A DNA stretch of 64,000 bases. It comes from Thioalkalivibrio sp. ALJ12 (GTDB taxonomy: Bacteria > Pseudomonadota > Gammaproteobacteria > Ectothiorhodospirales > Ectothiorhodospiraceae). Positions 26,708 through 37,950 of this stretch are shown piece after piece. A model generated the notes under the pieces. It was not told the origin of the DNA, ran no database searches, and worked only from the letters and a program-made list of their open reading frames with translations. A program made the translations under genes and the position numbers. How positions within the stretch are numbered: position 1 is the first letter of the stretch; each line of letters begins with the position of its first letter. The stretch spans positions 62,001-126,000 of the forward strand of contig NZ_KB899538.1 of NCBI RefSeq assembly GCF_000378305.1, read 5' to 3'.

Positions 26708-28162
26708 CTAACGCCGCCAGAAGGCGGGCGACAGAAGCACCAGCACGGTAAAGATTTCCAGCCGGCCCATCAGCATCGCCAGCACCAGCACCCACTTGCT
26801 GAAGTCGTTAATCGAGGCGTAGTTGGCCCCGACCTCGCCCAACCCGGGGCCAAGGTTGTTCAGGGTCGCGGCCACCGCGGAGAACGAGGTGACCTGGTCC
26901 AGCCCGGAGGCCATGATCAGCAGCATCATCACCACGAAGACCATCACGTAGGCGGCGAGGAAGCCCCAGACCGCCTGGACCACGCGGTCGGGCGCTTCCT
27001 TGCCGTTCACCTTCACCGCGATCCGGGCATGGGGATGGATCAGGCGCTTGATCTCGCGCAGCCCCTGCTTCACCAGCAGCAGTACGCGCACCACCTTCAT
27101 CCCGCCGCCGGTGGAGCCGGTGCAGGCCCCGATGAACGACAGGAAGATCAGCAGCACCGGGAGAAAGCCCGGCCACAGGTAGAACGCATCGGTGGTGAAG
27201 CCCGTGGTGGTCGCCACCGACACCACGTGGAAGATCCCCCGTCGCAGGGCATCGTTCGTATCGGCGGCAAAGCCGCTCCACAGCATGTAGCCGACCACGA
27301 TCACGGCGGCGGAGACCAGCAGGATCAGGTAGGTACGCAGTTCCTCGTCACGCCGGTACGGCTTCCAGGTCGCGCGGTGCAGCACCAGGAAGTGCAGCGC
27401 AAAGTTCATCCCGCCAAGAATCATGAACGCGATCGCCACCGTCTCGATCGCCACCGAATCGAAGTGCCCGATACTGGCGTCGTAGGTGGAGAACCCCCCG
27501 ATCGCGATGGTCGAGAACGCATGCCCGACCGCGTCGAAGGCCTCCATCCCGGCGGCCCAGTAGGCCAGCGCGCAGGCCACGGTCAGGCCCAGGTAGATGT
27601 ACCAGAGGTTGCGCGCGGTCTCGGCAATGCGCGGGGTCAGCTTGTTGTCACGGATCGGGCCGGGGGTTTCGGCCTTGAACAGCTGCATGCCGCCCACGCC
27701 CAGCAGCGGCAGGATCGCCACTGCCAGCACGATGATCCCCATGCCACCCAGCCACTGTAGCTGCTGGCGATACCACAGGATCGCGCGCGGCAGGTCGTCC
27801 AGCCCGGTGAGCACCGTCGCCCCGGTGGTGGTAAGCCCGGACATGGACTCGAACACCGCATCGGTAAACGAAACCGGCAGGTTCGGGTCCAGTACCAGAG
27901 GCGCCGCCCCGGCAATCCCCAGCCCAAGCCAGAACAGCACGACCAGGATGAAGCCGTCGCGCACCTGCAGGTCGCTGCGCGCCCGGTACATCGAGCCCCA
28001 CAGGATCCCGCCGATCAGCAGCAGCAGCGCGAACGCCTGCAGGAACACCCAGGCGGTGGACTCGCCGTAGAGAAATCCGATCGCCGCCGGCGGCAGCATG
28101 GTCAGGCTGAACAGCGTCAGCAGGACCCCAAGCAGGCGGGCGGTGGATGCGAAATGCAGCAT
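26708..28162 (-). CDS. trkH: Potassium uptake channel subunit TrkH
   Basis: A 484-residue polytopic inner-membrane protein of the SKT superfamily, usual TrkH length. The four pore loops can be seen: SGLTTTGATVL, FSTIAIGGFSTYD, SVATTTGFTTDAF and SFSAVAATLNNLGPGLGEVG. STGGGMKVVR after the third loop is the family's gating loop region. It imports K+ with the membrane potential and is gated by TrkA rings binding nucleotides. It lies 13 bases downstream of trkA, and both follow ntrX on the same strand, a recurring order in gammaproteobacteria. Confidence 0.96.
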   Translation of the reverse strand: MLHFASTARLLGVLLTLFSLTMLPPAAIGFLYGESTAWVFLQAFALLLLIGGILWGSMYRARSDLQVRDGFILVVLFWLGLGIAGAAPLVLDPNLPVSFTDAVFESMSGLTTTGATVLTGLDDLPRAILWYRQQLQWLGGMGIIVLAVAILPLLGVGGMQLFKAETPGPIRDNKLTPRIAETARNLWYIYLGLTVACALAYWAAGMEAFDAVGHAFSTIAIGGFSTYDASIGHFDSVAIETVAIAFMILGGMNFALHFLVLHRATWKPYRRDEELRTYLILLVSAAVIVVGYMLWSGFAADTNDALRRGIFHVVSVATTTGFTTDAFYLWPGFLPVLLIFLSFIGACTGSTGGGMKVVRVLLLVKQGLREIKRLIHPHARIAVKVNGKEAPDRVVQAVWGFLAAYVMVFVVMMLLIMASGLDQVTSFSAVAATLNNLGPGLGEVGANYASINDFSKWVLVLAMLMGRLEIFTVLVLLSPAFWRR

Positions 28163-28175
28163 CGGCCAGTACGAC

Positions 28176-29555
28176 CTAGAAGAACAGCGCGGAGGGCTGG
28201 AACAGGCGCTGCACCTGCTTGACCTTGCGCCGGTCGGTCAGGAACAGGATCACGTGGTCACCGGCCTCGATCACCGTGTCGTGGTGCGGGATGATCACGT
28301 CCTCGCCGCGCACCACCGCGCCCACACTCGTACCCTCGGGGAAGTCGATCTCCTCGATCCGCCGCCCCACCACCTGGGAGGTGCGGGCATCGCCGTTCAC
28401 CACCGTCTCGATTGCCTCGGCGGCGCCGCGACGCAGGGTATGCACGGTGGCCGTTCCGCCCTCGCGCACGCGCGCCAGCAGCGCGCTGATGGTCGCCTGC
28501 TGCGGCGAGATCGCGACGTCAATCGTGCCGCTTTGCAGCAGGTCCACATAGCTCGGACGGTTGATCAGCGACATCACCTTGCGCACGCCCCAGCGCTTGG
28601 CCAGCATGCCGGCAAAGATGTTGGCCTGGTCGTCGTTGGTCACCGCACAGAAGACGTCGTTGTTCTCGATGCCGATCGATTCGAGGAAGCGGTCGTCCGC
28701 ACTGTCGCCATGCAGGACCAGCACATTGCTGGGCAGCGAGCGCGCCAGGTGGTCGGCGCGATCCGGGTCGCGCTCGATCACCTTGACCCGGTAGCGCTTG
28801 CTGAGCGTCTCCGCCAGGCGCTCGCCGATATTGCCGCCGCCGGCGATCATGATGCGTTTGTAGGGCTTTTCCAGCTTGCGCAGCTCCGAGGTGACTGCAC
28901 GGATGTTCTTCTTCGCGGCGACGAAGAAGACCTCGTCGTCGGCCTCGATCACGGTGCTGCCATCCGGCTGGATGGAGCGGTTCTGGCGAAAGATCGCCGC
29001 GACCCGCGTGTGGATGCCGGGCATGTCGCTTTGCAGGTTCTTCAGCTCGTGCCCGACCAGCGGCCCACCGTAGTAGGCGCGCACGCCGACCAGCGAGACC
29101 AGCCCCTCGGCAAACTCCAGCACCTGCAGCGAGCCCGGATGCTCGATCAGGCGGTGGATGTGACGGGTGACGATCGCCTCCGGCGAGATCAGCATGTCCA
29201 CCGGCATCGCATCCTGGGCGAACAGCTCCGGGGTCTCGTGGTAATCCCGTGAGCGCACACGGGCGATCTTGGTTTCGACGTTGAACAGGGTCGAGGCAAC
29301 CTGACAGGCGATCATGTTCACCTCGTCGGAGTCGGTCACCGCGATGACCATCGAGGCATCCTGTGCCCCGGCGGCCTCCAGCACGCTCGGGTGCGAGGCG
29401 AAGCCGTTCACCGTCTTGATGTCGAACTGGTCCTCCAGCTCGGCCAGGCGCTCGCCGCGGGAGTCGACGATGGTGATGTCGATGCCGTCGGCGCTCAGGG
29501 CCTCGGCCAATGACTGGCCCACCTGCCCGGCGCCGAGGATGATGATGTGCTTCAT
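28176..29555 (-). CDS. trkA: Trk system potassium uptake regulatory protein TrkA
   Basis: A 459-residue cytoplasmic protein with two RCK units. Each has a Rossmann NAD(H)-binding domain: IIILGAGQVGQSLAEAL at residue 4 and IMIAGGGNIGERLAETL near 234, each followed by a TrkA-C domain (about 140-220 and 370-455). It gates TrkH in response to nucleotides. Length and duplicated architecture match E. coli TrkA (458 residues). The 57-base gap to ntrX upstream contains no clear hairpin, so it may be in the same transcript. Confidence 0.97.
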   Translation of the reverse strand: MKHIIILGAGQVGQSLAEALSADGIDITIVDSRGERLAELEDQFDIKTVNGFASHPSVLEAAGAQDASMVIAVTDSDEVNMIACQVASTLFNVETKIARVRSRDYHETPELFAQDAMPVDMLISPEAIVTRHIHRLIEHPGSLQVLEFAEGLVSLVGVRAYYGGPLVGHELKNLQSDMPGIHTRVAAIFRQNRSIQPDGSTVIEADDEVFFVAAKKNIRAVTSELRKLEKPYKRIMIAGGGNIGERLAETLSKRYRVKVIERDPDRADHLARSLPSNVLVLHGDSADDRFLESIGIENNDVFCAVTNDDQANIFAGMLAKRWGVRKVMSLINRPSYVDLLQSGTIDVAISPQQATISALLARVREGGTATVHTLRRGAAEAIETVVNGDARTSQVVGRRIEEIDFPEGTSVGAVVRGEDVIIPHHDTVIEAGDHVILFLTDRRKVKQVQRLFQPSALFF

Positions 29556-29612
29556 GCGTCTCCCGTCCCGGAGATGTCAGGGCGTCGTGCCAGGGAAACG
29601 AAGGCTGGCGTC

Positions 29613-30988
<1,376 letters not shown>

Positions 30989-30992
<4 letters not shown>

Positions 30993-33205
30993 TCCGGTTC
31001 CTCGTGGGCCAGGGCCTGCGGGGTATGTTCGACCGGGATGCGAATGCGGAAAACCGCCCCACCTTCGCCCGCCGGTTCATTATGGCACTCAATCATGCCG
31101 CCATGTTCCTCGACGATCTTCTGCGCGACCGCCAAACCGAGACCGGTTCCACGCGGCTTGTCGGTGGTGTAGGGCTCGAAGATGCGTTCCAGCAACTCGG
31201 GCTTGATACCCGGGCCGGTGTCGGTCACCCGCAGCTCGATATGGGGTCCGGTCGGATCGTCGAGATAGGCGGTCGCGATATGCACCACGAACGCCTCCTG
31301 GTCCTTGCCGGCCTCCAGCGCGTTCTTGATCAGGTTGTGCAGCAGCTGTCGCAGGCGTCCGGCGTCGCCCCGAATCCCGGGGAGGCCCGACTCCAGGTCG
31401 GTCTGCACACGGGAATGGCCGTCGGAATCGACATACAGCTCGCAGACATCCTGGATCAGCTGGTTCAGGTCCACCGATCCCAGCTCCAGGCGCGGGGCCT
31501 GGGCGTAATCGCGGAAGGCGTTGACCAGCGTCTTCATCGCCTCCACCTGCTGGATGATCGTGCCAGTCGCGCGATCCAGCACCTCGCGGTCAGCCCCGTC
31601 CAGGACCTTGCCGAGCCGGCGCGACAGACGCTCGGCGGAGAGCTGGATCGGGGTCAGCGGATTCTTGATCTCGTGTGCCAGACGCCGGGCCACCTCGCCC
31701 CAGGCCGCGTCGCGCTGCGCCTTCAGGAACTCGGTCATGTCATCGAACACGATCGCGTGCAGGCCGCGGCTGGAGCCCGAGGTTGGCAGCCAAACGGCAC
31801 GCGTCATCAGCACCTTGCGCCCGGAACGCGTAAACACGACAACCTGCCGCGACCACTCGTCTTCCTGGCGCGCCAGGGCATCGTTGATCGCCTCGAAGAA
31901 CTGCCCGACCAGCGGACACTCGGCGCCCAGCTCGGAGATCGGACGCGTGCGGGCGCCCTGCAGGTCGCACTCCAGGATCTGGCCGGCGGCCTCGTTCGCG
32001 GTGCGAAGGCGCAGACTGCCATCCAGCGCGAGCACGCCGGAACGCAGGTGCTGCAGGACGCTCTCCAGGTAGGCGCGCTCGGCATCCAGCAGGCGGCGGT
32101 TGCGTTCGGCCTCGTCACGCGCCTCGTTCAGCGTGCGCGTCATCGCATTGAACGACTGCACCAGAAAGCCCAGCTCGTCGGCCCGCTGCACCGCGAGCCG
32201 GGTGGAATAGTCGCCAGCCGCGACCGAGCGCGTCCCCTGCACCAGATCGGAGATCGGACGCACCATGCGCCTGGCCACCAGAAGCCCGGCCCACAGAGCC
32301 GCCATCAGCGAGATCGCCAGCGCCAGCGACAGGGTAAAGATAAAGCCCTGGATGATCGGGCCGCGCAGGTAGGCGAATTCGCGGTAGCCGGCAAAGGCAT
32401 CCTCCACGCGTTGTGACAGGGCCGACATGCGCGGATCGACCGGATAAATCCCCTGCAGGATGCGGTTCTCCGCCCCCGGTCTTCGACTACTGGTGGTCGC
32501 CACCACGCGAATCACCAGCGAGCCGTCGGTCTGCGGCTCAAGTCGCGAATACGGCTGCTCCGGGCGCACCCGCATCAGGATATCGGCCCCGGGGGGACTC
32601 GGCAGGCGGCGGATCGGGCTGTCGGTGGACGAGGCAATGATGCGGTTGTTGGATCCGACCAGCGTCAACTCCTGGGCCCCAACCTGACGGCGGTAGTCAT
32701 TCAACGCCAGCGGAACCAGACCCTCCGAGACCCCTTCCAGCTCGCTCATCATCTCCTGCGTCTCGGTCGCCAGCTGGCGCACGCGCAGATCCAGCGACGA
32801 ACGCGACAGCTCCAGGGCATCCTCCAGCGCGGAGTCCACGCGCACGTCGAACCAGGAGTCCACGCCCTCGTTCAGGAACTCGAAGGAGAAGTAATAGACG
32901 ACCGATACCGGCAGCACCGCGACCAGCATGAACCCCCCGACCAGCCGCAGCGTCAGGCGACTGCCGGGCACCCCCTGGCGATACTGGGCGACCATGCGCA
33001 CGAACTGGTGGACGATCAGCCCCCCCAGCACCAGCAGGATTGCGGCGTGGAATACCAGCAGCCACAGGAACAGCTGCTCGAAGCGGGCCTGGTCCTGCGC
33101 CGCCCCGCCCATGACCACCAGCGAGGTCAGCAGCAGCAGGAACAGCAGGCCCATGCCCAGCAGGCCCCATGGGAAGCGTCTTAATCCAGGGACCATCGAT
33201 GCCAC
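30989..33205 (-). CDS. ntrY: NtrY-type membrane sensor histidine kinase
   Basis: A 738-residue kinase. Several hydrophobic segments in the first 120 residues (LLGMGLLFLLLLTSLVVMG, LLVFHAAILLVLGGLIVHQ, LVGGFMLVAVLPVSVVYYF) and one near 290 (GFIFTLSLALAISLMAALW) frame an extracytoplasmic domain. HAMP follows (RMVRPISDLVQGTRSVAAGD), then a PAS domain, HisKA with phospho-acceptor His in RRLAHEIKNPLTPIQLSAE and an HATPase domain (N-box NLIKNALEAG, G-boxes DTGPGI and GTGLGLAV). The stimulus is unknown; NtrY proteins respond to nitrogen or redox/envelope conditions elsewhere. It overlaps the DUF4390 gene by 25 bases and ntrX by four. Confidence 0.92.
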
Positions 33206-33750
33206 TCCCGCCGGGTGGTGAGGTCACCGCGCAGACCGGCATCCAGCTGCAACGGCAAGGGCAGCGCCGAATACACAAGCAACAGCCGCGCGGCCATGTT
33301 GTAGTCTTCCGGCCGCTCGCGCACCGCCCCCGGGACGCCGTGCATCGGCAGGCGCCCGAGTCGGCGGGCGACATACTCCAGGGCATCGCCCAGGGTCGGC
33401 TTGAGCTCCATCCGGTCATCGTTCACGTCGGTTACCAGGTAATACCGGTTCAGCGCAAAATATTGCAGCTTGACCCGGCGTGTCTCGCGCTGCACGGACT
33501 CCCGTCCCAGCCAGCGATCCCGTTCGATCCGGGCCTCGGCCTCGAACTCCAGTGTGACCCCATTGGCCAGCGCATCTTCCAGCACCTGCGGCAGTCGCAT
33601 GTCGAGCACGAGGCGCACCAGCAGGGTGTCATCGTCCATCCACATGTGCCGGGCGTCGCGGATCTCCAGGGCCTGCGCCGTACCCGGGACCAGCGCCAGC
33701 ACGAGCGACCACGCCAGCAGGAATCCGATCGGCGACCGCCCCGCGCGCAT
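33181..33750 (-). CDS. DUF4390 domain secreted protein
   Basis: A 189-residue protein with a signal peptide (PIGFLLAWSLVLALVPGTAQA, cleavage likely before LEIRDAR). The mature region has the beta-rich pattern of DUF4390: LLVRLVLDMRLPQVLEDALANGV with FEAEARIERDR, WLGRESVQRETRRVKLQYFALNRYYLV and a C-terminal ALPLPLQLDAGLRGD. The family is regularly located between rsmB and ntrY in beta- and gammaproteobacteria, as here, and may act in the periplasm alongside the kinase's sensor domain; function is unknown. It overlaps ntrY by 25 bases and is three bases downstream of rsmB. Confidence 0.82.
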   Translation of the reverse strand: MRAGRSPIGFLLAWSLVLALVPGTAQALEIRDARHMWMDDDTLLVRLVLDMRLPQVLEDALANGVTLEFEAEARIERDRWLGRESVQRETRRVKLQYFALNRYYLVTDVNDDRMELKPTLGDALEYVARRLGRLPMHGVPGAVRERPEDYNMAARLLLVYSALPLPLQLDAGLRGDLTTRREWHRWSLD

Positions 33751-33753
33751 GCC

Positions 33754-35109
33754 CTAGTCCTTTGTCAACAACGCGTAGTAGAAGCCATCGCCGCCTTCCA
33801 GGCCCAGCGGCAGCGCCCAGCCGACCGAGCGTACGTGCGCGCCGGCGATCGGCGGGCCGCCCTCGGGCTCCAGCGCGCGCGCATCCGGCGTGCGCTGGAG
33901 AAAGCCCGCGACCACCGCGCCGTTCTCCTCCGACAGGAGCGAACAGGTCGCATACAGCAGGCGCCCGCCAGGGCGCAGCAGTCCCCAGGCCGCCTCCAGA
34001 ATACGCGCCTGCTCCGCCGCCAGGCGCGGGATGTCGTCGGCGCGACGCAGGGTCTTGATGTCCGGGTGACGCCGGATCACCCCGGTCGCCGAGCAGGGCA
34101 CATCCAGCAGGATCGCATCGAAGGGCTGGCCATCCCACCAGGCATCGGGGTCGGCGACGTCGGCCGCGGTCAGTTGCGCGGCGAAGCCCAGTCGGTCGAG
34201 ATTTTCGCGCACCTGCACAAGTCGCTCGGCATCGTTGTCCAGCGCAGTCAACTGGAGATCACCACCCGCCCGTTCCAGCAGATGACCGGTCTTGCCGCCC
34301 GGGGCCGCGCAGGCATCCAGCACGCGTTCGCCCGGCTGCGGATCGAGCAGGACCGCCGCCCATTGCGCAGAGGCGTCCTGCACCGAGAGCCGGCCCTCGG
34401 CAAAACCGGGCAGTCGAGCGACGTCCGCGGGTTCCTCCAGTGTCAGGGCTGCCTCCAGCTGAGGGTGCGCCTGTGCCGGGTGCCCCGCCTCGACCAGCGC
34501 CTCAAGGGCGTCCTCGCGAGAGGTGCGGGACAGGTTCACGCGCAGGGTCATAGGTGCGGGACGGGTGGCCGCCTCCAGCAACGTCTCCCAGTCGTCGGGC
34601 CAGGAGGCGCGGATCGCCTCCAGCAGCCATTCCGGAACGGCATAACGCAGCGCCGGGTCTTCCCGGACTGCCGCCTCCAGCGCATCCTGTTCGCGCTGCG
34701 CGCGCCGCAGTACCGCATTGATCAGCCCCACCGCACCGGGGCGATGGATGGCCCGCGCCAGCTCCGCGGTCTCGCGCACGGCCGCGTGGTCACGGGTAGA
34801 GAAATGCATCAGCTCGGCCAGCCCCTGCGCCAGCAGCACACCGATCACGGCGTCTTTCTTGCGCAGCGGGCGCTCCAGGAACCCGTTTACCAGCGCCGAC
34901 AGTTGCGGATACCAGCGCAGCGTGGTGTAGGCCAGCGCCTGCACCCAGGCCGCGTCGCGGGCGTTCAGCCCTTCGGTTGCGTGCTCGACCGCGCGCGTCA
35001 GGGAATGCCCCTGCAATACGACCCCCTCGGCCGCCTCCAGCGCCCGCTGGCGCGGGGAGCGCGAGTCCACCCGCGAGGGTACGATGCGTCCGTTGCGCTT
35101 GCCCGCCAT
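33754..35109 (-). CDS. rsmB: 16S rRNA (cytosine-967-C5)-methyltransferase RsmB
   Basis: A 451-residue enzyme. The N-terminal NusB-like domain (about 20-150: SPRQRALEAAEGVVLQGHSL, ARAIHRPGAVGLINAVLRRAQ) precedes the SAM methyltransferase domain with DACAAPGGKTGHLLE, the motif IV Cys in DVPCSATGVIRRHPD and the nucleophilic Cys in YATCSLLSEEN. It modifies C967 of 16S rRNA. Length matches E. coli RsmB (429) with a slightly longer N-terminus; it sits three bases after fmt, the conserved def-fmt-rsmB order. Confidence 0.96.
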   Translation of the reverse strand: MAGKRNGRIVPSRVDSRSPRQRALEAAEGVVLQGHSLTRAVEHATEGLNARDAAWVQALAYTTLRWYPQLSALVNGFLERPLRKKDAVIGVLLAQGLAELMHFSTRDHAAVRETAELARAIHRPGAVGLINAVLRRAQREQDALEAAVREDPALRYAVPEWLLEAIRASWPDDWETLLEAATRPAPMTLRVNLSRTSREDALEALVEAGHPAQAHPQLEAALTLEEPADVARLPGFAEGRLSVQDASAQWAAVLLDPQPGERVLDACAAPGGKTGHLLERAGGDLQLTALDNDAERLVQVRENLDRLGFAAQLTAADVADPDAWWDGQPFDAILLDVPCSATGVIRRHPDIKTLRRADDIPRLAAEQARILEAAWGLLRPGGRLLYATCSLLSEENGAVVAGFLQRTPDARALEPEGGPPIAGAHVRSVGWALPLGLEGGDGFYYALLTKD

Positions 35110-35112
35110 CGC

Positions 35113-36075
35113 TCAGCCGCCCGCGAGGCGCTGCCCGATCAGCGCCGTAGTATTGGCCCAGTCCGCGGCCGCAACCGGGCGCTTGCCCGGCAGCTGCACG
35201 GTCTCCAGAAGCAGCTGACCTTGTTCGGTGCCCACTTGCACCCCGTCACGGCCCGCGGCTCGGATGGTGCCCGGCTCCGGGTCCGCCGGCCCGGGCAAAG
35301 GGCGCGCGGCATGCACGCGGATCACCTGCTCGCCCCAGCGCGCCTGGGCAACCGGCCAGGGGTTGAAGGCCCGCACCTGGCGATCCAGCTCCACCGCCGG
35401 GCGGGCAAAATCCAGCCAGGCCTCACCCTTTTCCAGCTTGTGCGCGTAGGTCGCGCCGGCATCGTCCTGTGGTTCCGGCTGCGAACGCCCCGCGAGGATC
35501 TCGGGCAGCCGCTCCAGCAGCAGCTCGGCGCCCAGCGTGGCCAGCGTATCGTGCATCTCACCGGTGGTCGTCGTCGCCGTGATCGGGGTCGAGCGACAGG
35601 CGTGCACCGGGCCCGTGTCCAGGCCGGGCGCCATCTGCATCAGGCAGACCCCGGTCTCGGTATCGCCGGCCAGGATCGCGCGGTGGATCGGTGCCGCACC
35701 GCGCCAGCGGGGCAACAGCGAGGCGTGGATGTTCAGCCCGCCCCGGCCCGGGATCTCCAGCACCGTTCGCGGCAGGATCAACCCGTAGGCCGCTACGATC
35801 AGGATATCCGGGCGCCAGGCGGCCAGTTCGGCCTGGGCCTCGGGCGATTTCAGGGATTCCGGCTGCAGCACCGGGATGCCGGCCGCCTCGGCGGCGACCT
35901 TGACCGGGCTCGGGCGCAGTTGGCGCCCCCGCCCCGCCGGGCGATCCGGCTGGGTGTAGACGGCCACGGGCCTCGGGCCGCGCTCGATCAGGGCCTCCAG
36001 CGCAGGGACCGCGAAGTCGGGTGTACCCGCGTAGACCACACGCGGCAATGGCACGTCCTTGTTGCCTTGCTTCAT
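35113..36075 (-). CDS. fmt: Methionyl-tRNA formyltransferase
   Basis: A 320-residue enzyme that formylates Met-tRNAfMet. The N-terminal Rossmann domain has [17 protein letters not shown], the Arg-rich insertion [16 protein letters not shown] typical of Fmt, and [21 protein letters not shown] with catalytic Asn, His and later Asp (GLDTGPV). The C-terminal barrel binds tRNA ([21 protein letters not shown]). The ATG at 36075 is used: it overlaps the def stop as TGATG and homology begins there. A much longer frame upstream runs across def and was rejected. Confidence 0.97.
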   Translation of the reverse strand: MKQGNKDVPLPRVVYAGTPDFAVPALEALIERGPRPVAVYTQPDRPAGRGRQLRPSPVKVAAEAAGIPVLQPESLKSPEAQAELAAWRPDILIVAAYGLILPRTVLEIPGRGGLNIHASLLPRWRGAAPIHRAILAGDTETGVCLMQMAPGLDTGPVHACRSTPITATTTTGEMHDTLATLGAELLLERLPEILAGRSQPEPQDDAGATYAHKLEKGEAWLDFARPAVELDRQVRAFNPWPVAQARWGEQVIRVHAARPLPGPADPEPGTIRAAGRDGVQVGTEQGQLLLETVQLPGKRPVAAADWANTTALIGQRLAGG

Positions 36076-36608
36076 CAGACGGCGGGCGCCGCGGCCTTGT
36101 CTCCCGCGCCGGCCCGCGCGCCCTGCTTCTCCAGCTTCTTGCGGATGCGATTGCGCTTCAGGCTGGAGAGGTAGTCCACGAACAGCTTGCCGTCGAGGTG
36201 GTCGATCTCGTGCTGGATACACACGGCCAGAAGGCCATCGATATCGAGCTCATAGGGCTGGCCGTCTCGGCCGAGGGCACGCACACGAATACGGTCGGCG
36301 CGCTGCACCCGCTCGTAGAATCCGGGCACCGACAGGCAGCCCTCGTCCATCTCCTCCTCGCCGGAGGTCTCGAGGATCTCGGGGTTGATCAGCACGTGCG
36401 GCTCGCTCTGGTCATCGGAGACATCCGCCACCAACACCCGCTTTTGCACGTTGATCTGGGTGGCCGCCAGACCAATGCCCGGCGCGTCGTACATGGTTTC
36501 CAGCATGTCGTCGACCAGAGTGCGGACCTCGTCGTCCACCGTCTCGACCGGCTCCGCCTGCAGACGCAGGCGGGGATCCGGGAAATGCAGTATTTCGCGC
36601 TTGGCCAT
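36075..36608 (-). CDS. def: Peptide deformylase
   Basis: A 177-residue metalloenzyme removing the N-formyl group from nascent proteins. The three class I motifs are intact: GIGLAATQ (1), EGCLSVPG with the metal Cys (2), and QHEIDHLDG with two metal His and the catalytic Glu (3). The C-terminal tail after the last motif is basic ([15 protein letters not shown]) as in E. coli and may contact the ribosome. The ATG at 36608 has GAGG six bases upstream. It is first in the def-fmt-rsmB-DUF4390-ntrY-ntrX-trkA-trkH series and divergent from the LysM gene with a 144-base gap for promoters. Confidence 0.97.
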   Translation of the reverse strand: MAKREILHFPDPRLRLQAEPVETVDDEVRTLVDDMLETMYDAPGIGLAATQINVQKRVLVADVSDDQSEPHVLINPEILETSGEEEMDEGCLSVPGFYERVQRADRIRVRALGRDGQPYELDIDGLLAVCIQHEIDHLDGKLFVDYLSSLKRNRIRKKLEKQGARAGAGDKAAAPAV

Positions 36609-36752
36609 GAAAAACCTCAAACTTTGTACTGTACAGATGCCGCAATTCTGCTAACGTTGGACCGCAATATCCGCGGAATTGCGTCATCCGCATGGGGCCG
36701 GGCTAAAGCAAAAGAAGGCTCGGGGAGCGCGCGGATCTGACAGGGGACAGCA

Positions 36753-37922
36753 ATGTACAAGACCAGGGCGACCACGACCTTCGTTCTGCCGGGCATTTTA
36801 TTCAGTGTAACGCTGTTGCTCGGCGCCTGCGCAGCCACCCAGACCGAAGAGGGGGCTGCCACCGCCGAGGACACCGAGGCCACACAAACGGCCCGCAGCG
36901 AGGACACCTCCCGCGAAACCGACCGGGCCGCCGAGACCCCGGAGCCGGAACCCGAGATCCGCGAATCCGCTCCCGAACGCTACGTGGTCCGCGAGGGCGA
37001 CACCCTGTGGGACATCGCCGCGATGTTCCTGCGCGACCCGTGGTACTGGCCGGAGATCTGGCTGGTGAACCCCGAGATCGAGAACCCGCATCTGATCTAT
37101 CCGGGCGACGTACTCAGCATCTACTACGTGGACGGCGAACCGCGCATCACCGTGGATGGCGGCCCGCGCGTTCGCCCGACCAAGCGTCTGTCGCCCGAGA
37201 TTCGCGTAGTCGATCGCGAAGAGGACGTCACCCCGATCTCCACGCTGCAGTCGTTCATGTTCCGTCCGCAGGTGCTGGACGACGAGACGCTGGACAACGC
37301 CCCCTACATCCTGGCCTCGCAGGACGAGCGCGTGATCTTCGGCCCGGGCGACCGCGTCTACGTGCGCAATGCCGAAGACACCCAGCAATACGACCTCTAT
37401 CACATCGTGCGTCGTGACGGCGAGCTGGTGGACCCGGACACCGGCGAGAACCTGGGCATTGCGACCCTGCCGATTGGCGAGGCCGAGATCGTCGAGCCCG
37501 GCAACGTGGCACGCGCAAACATCCGCAAGGGCGAGCGCGAAGCCATCCGCGGCGACCGCCTGGTCCCCTATGCCGACGAACAGGACATGCTGTTCGAGAT
37601 CGGACGTCCGCCAGAAGACCTGGAGGGCACGATCATCTCCCTGTTTGACGCGATCAGCCAGATCGGCCAGCTCCAGGCTGCGATCATCAACCGTGGCGAG
37701 CGTGACGGCATCGAGAACGGCCAGGTGATGACCGCCTACACCGCCGGCCGCCAGGTTCGCGACCCGATCAGCGACCGGGCGAACGAGGTCGTGACCTTGC
37801 CCGAGGAATCGGTCGGAACGGTGATGGTGTTCCAGACCTTCGAGAAGGTCTCCTACATCCTGGTCACGGAGTCCGACCGCACCCTGCGCGAGGGTGACAA
37901 GGTCCGCCATCCGTCGCACTGA
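36753..37922 (+). CDS. LysM-domain envelope protein
   Basis: A 389-residue protein. The N-terminal signal FVLPGILFSVTLLLGACAAT has a lipobox-like LGAC, so it is probably a lipoprotein. An acidic, low-complexity stretch follows (about 30-72), then one LysM domain (YVVREGDTLWDIAAMFLRDP...PEIENPHLIYPGDVLSIYY, about 76-127) predicted to bind peptidoglycan. The C-terminal 250 residues contain recurring FGPGDRVYVRN- and GEAEIVEPGNVA-type beta segments like those of proteins encoded before dprA in many gammaproteobacteria. Its function is unclear; an envelope role is likely. It begins a rightward gene row, 28 bases before dprA. Confidence 0.85.
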   Translation: MYKTRATTTFVLPGILFSVTLLLGACAATQTEEGAATAEDTEATQTARSEDTSRETDRAAETPEPEPEIRESAPERYVVREGDTLWDIAAMFLRDPWYWPEIWLVNPEIENPHLIYPGDVLSIYYVDGEPRITVDGGPRVRPTKRLSPEIRVVDREEDVTPISTLQSFMFRPQVLDDETLDNAPYILASQDERVIFGPGDRVYVRNAEDTQQYDLYHIVRRDGELVDPDTGENLGIATLPIGEAEIVEPGNVARANIRKGEREAIRGDRLVPYADEQDMLFEIGRPPEDLEGTIISLFDAISQIGQLQAAIINRGERDGIENGQVMTAYTAGRQVRDPISDRANEVVTLPEESVGTVMVFQTFEKVSYILVTESDRTLREGDKVRHPSH

Positions 37923-37950
37923 TCCGCTCGCACGGGCATCCGCACCACCG

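Noticed and set aside
33169-36174. A 1001-codon open frame antisense to ntrY, rsmB and fmt
   Set aside because: It mirrors three well-supported genes on the other strand and its product has no recognisable motif.
36629-36636. CTGTACAG upstream of def, resembling half of an SOS box
   Set aside because: A LexA box needs CTGT and ACAG separated by eight bases; here they are adjacent, and def is not an SOS gene.
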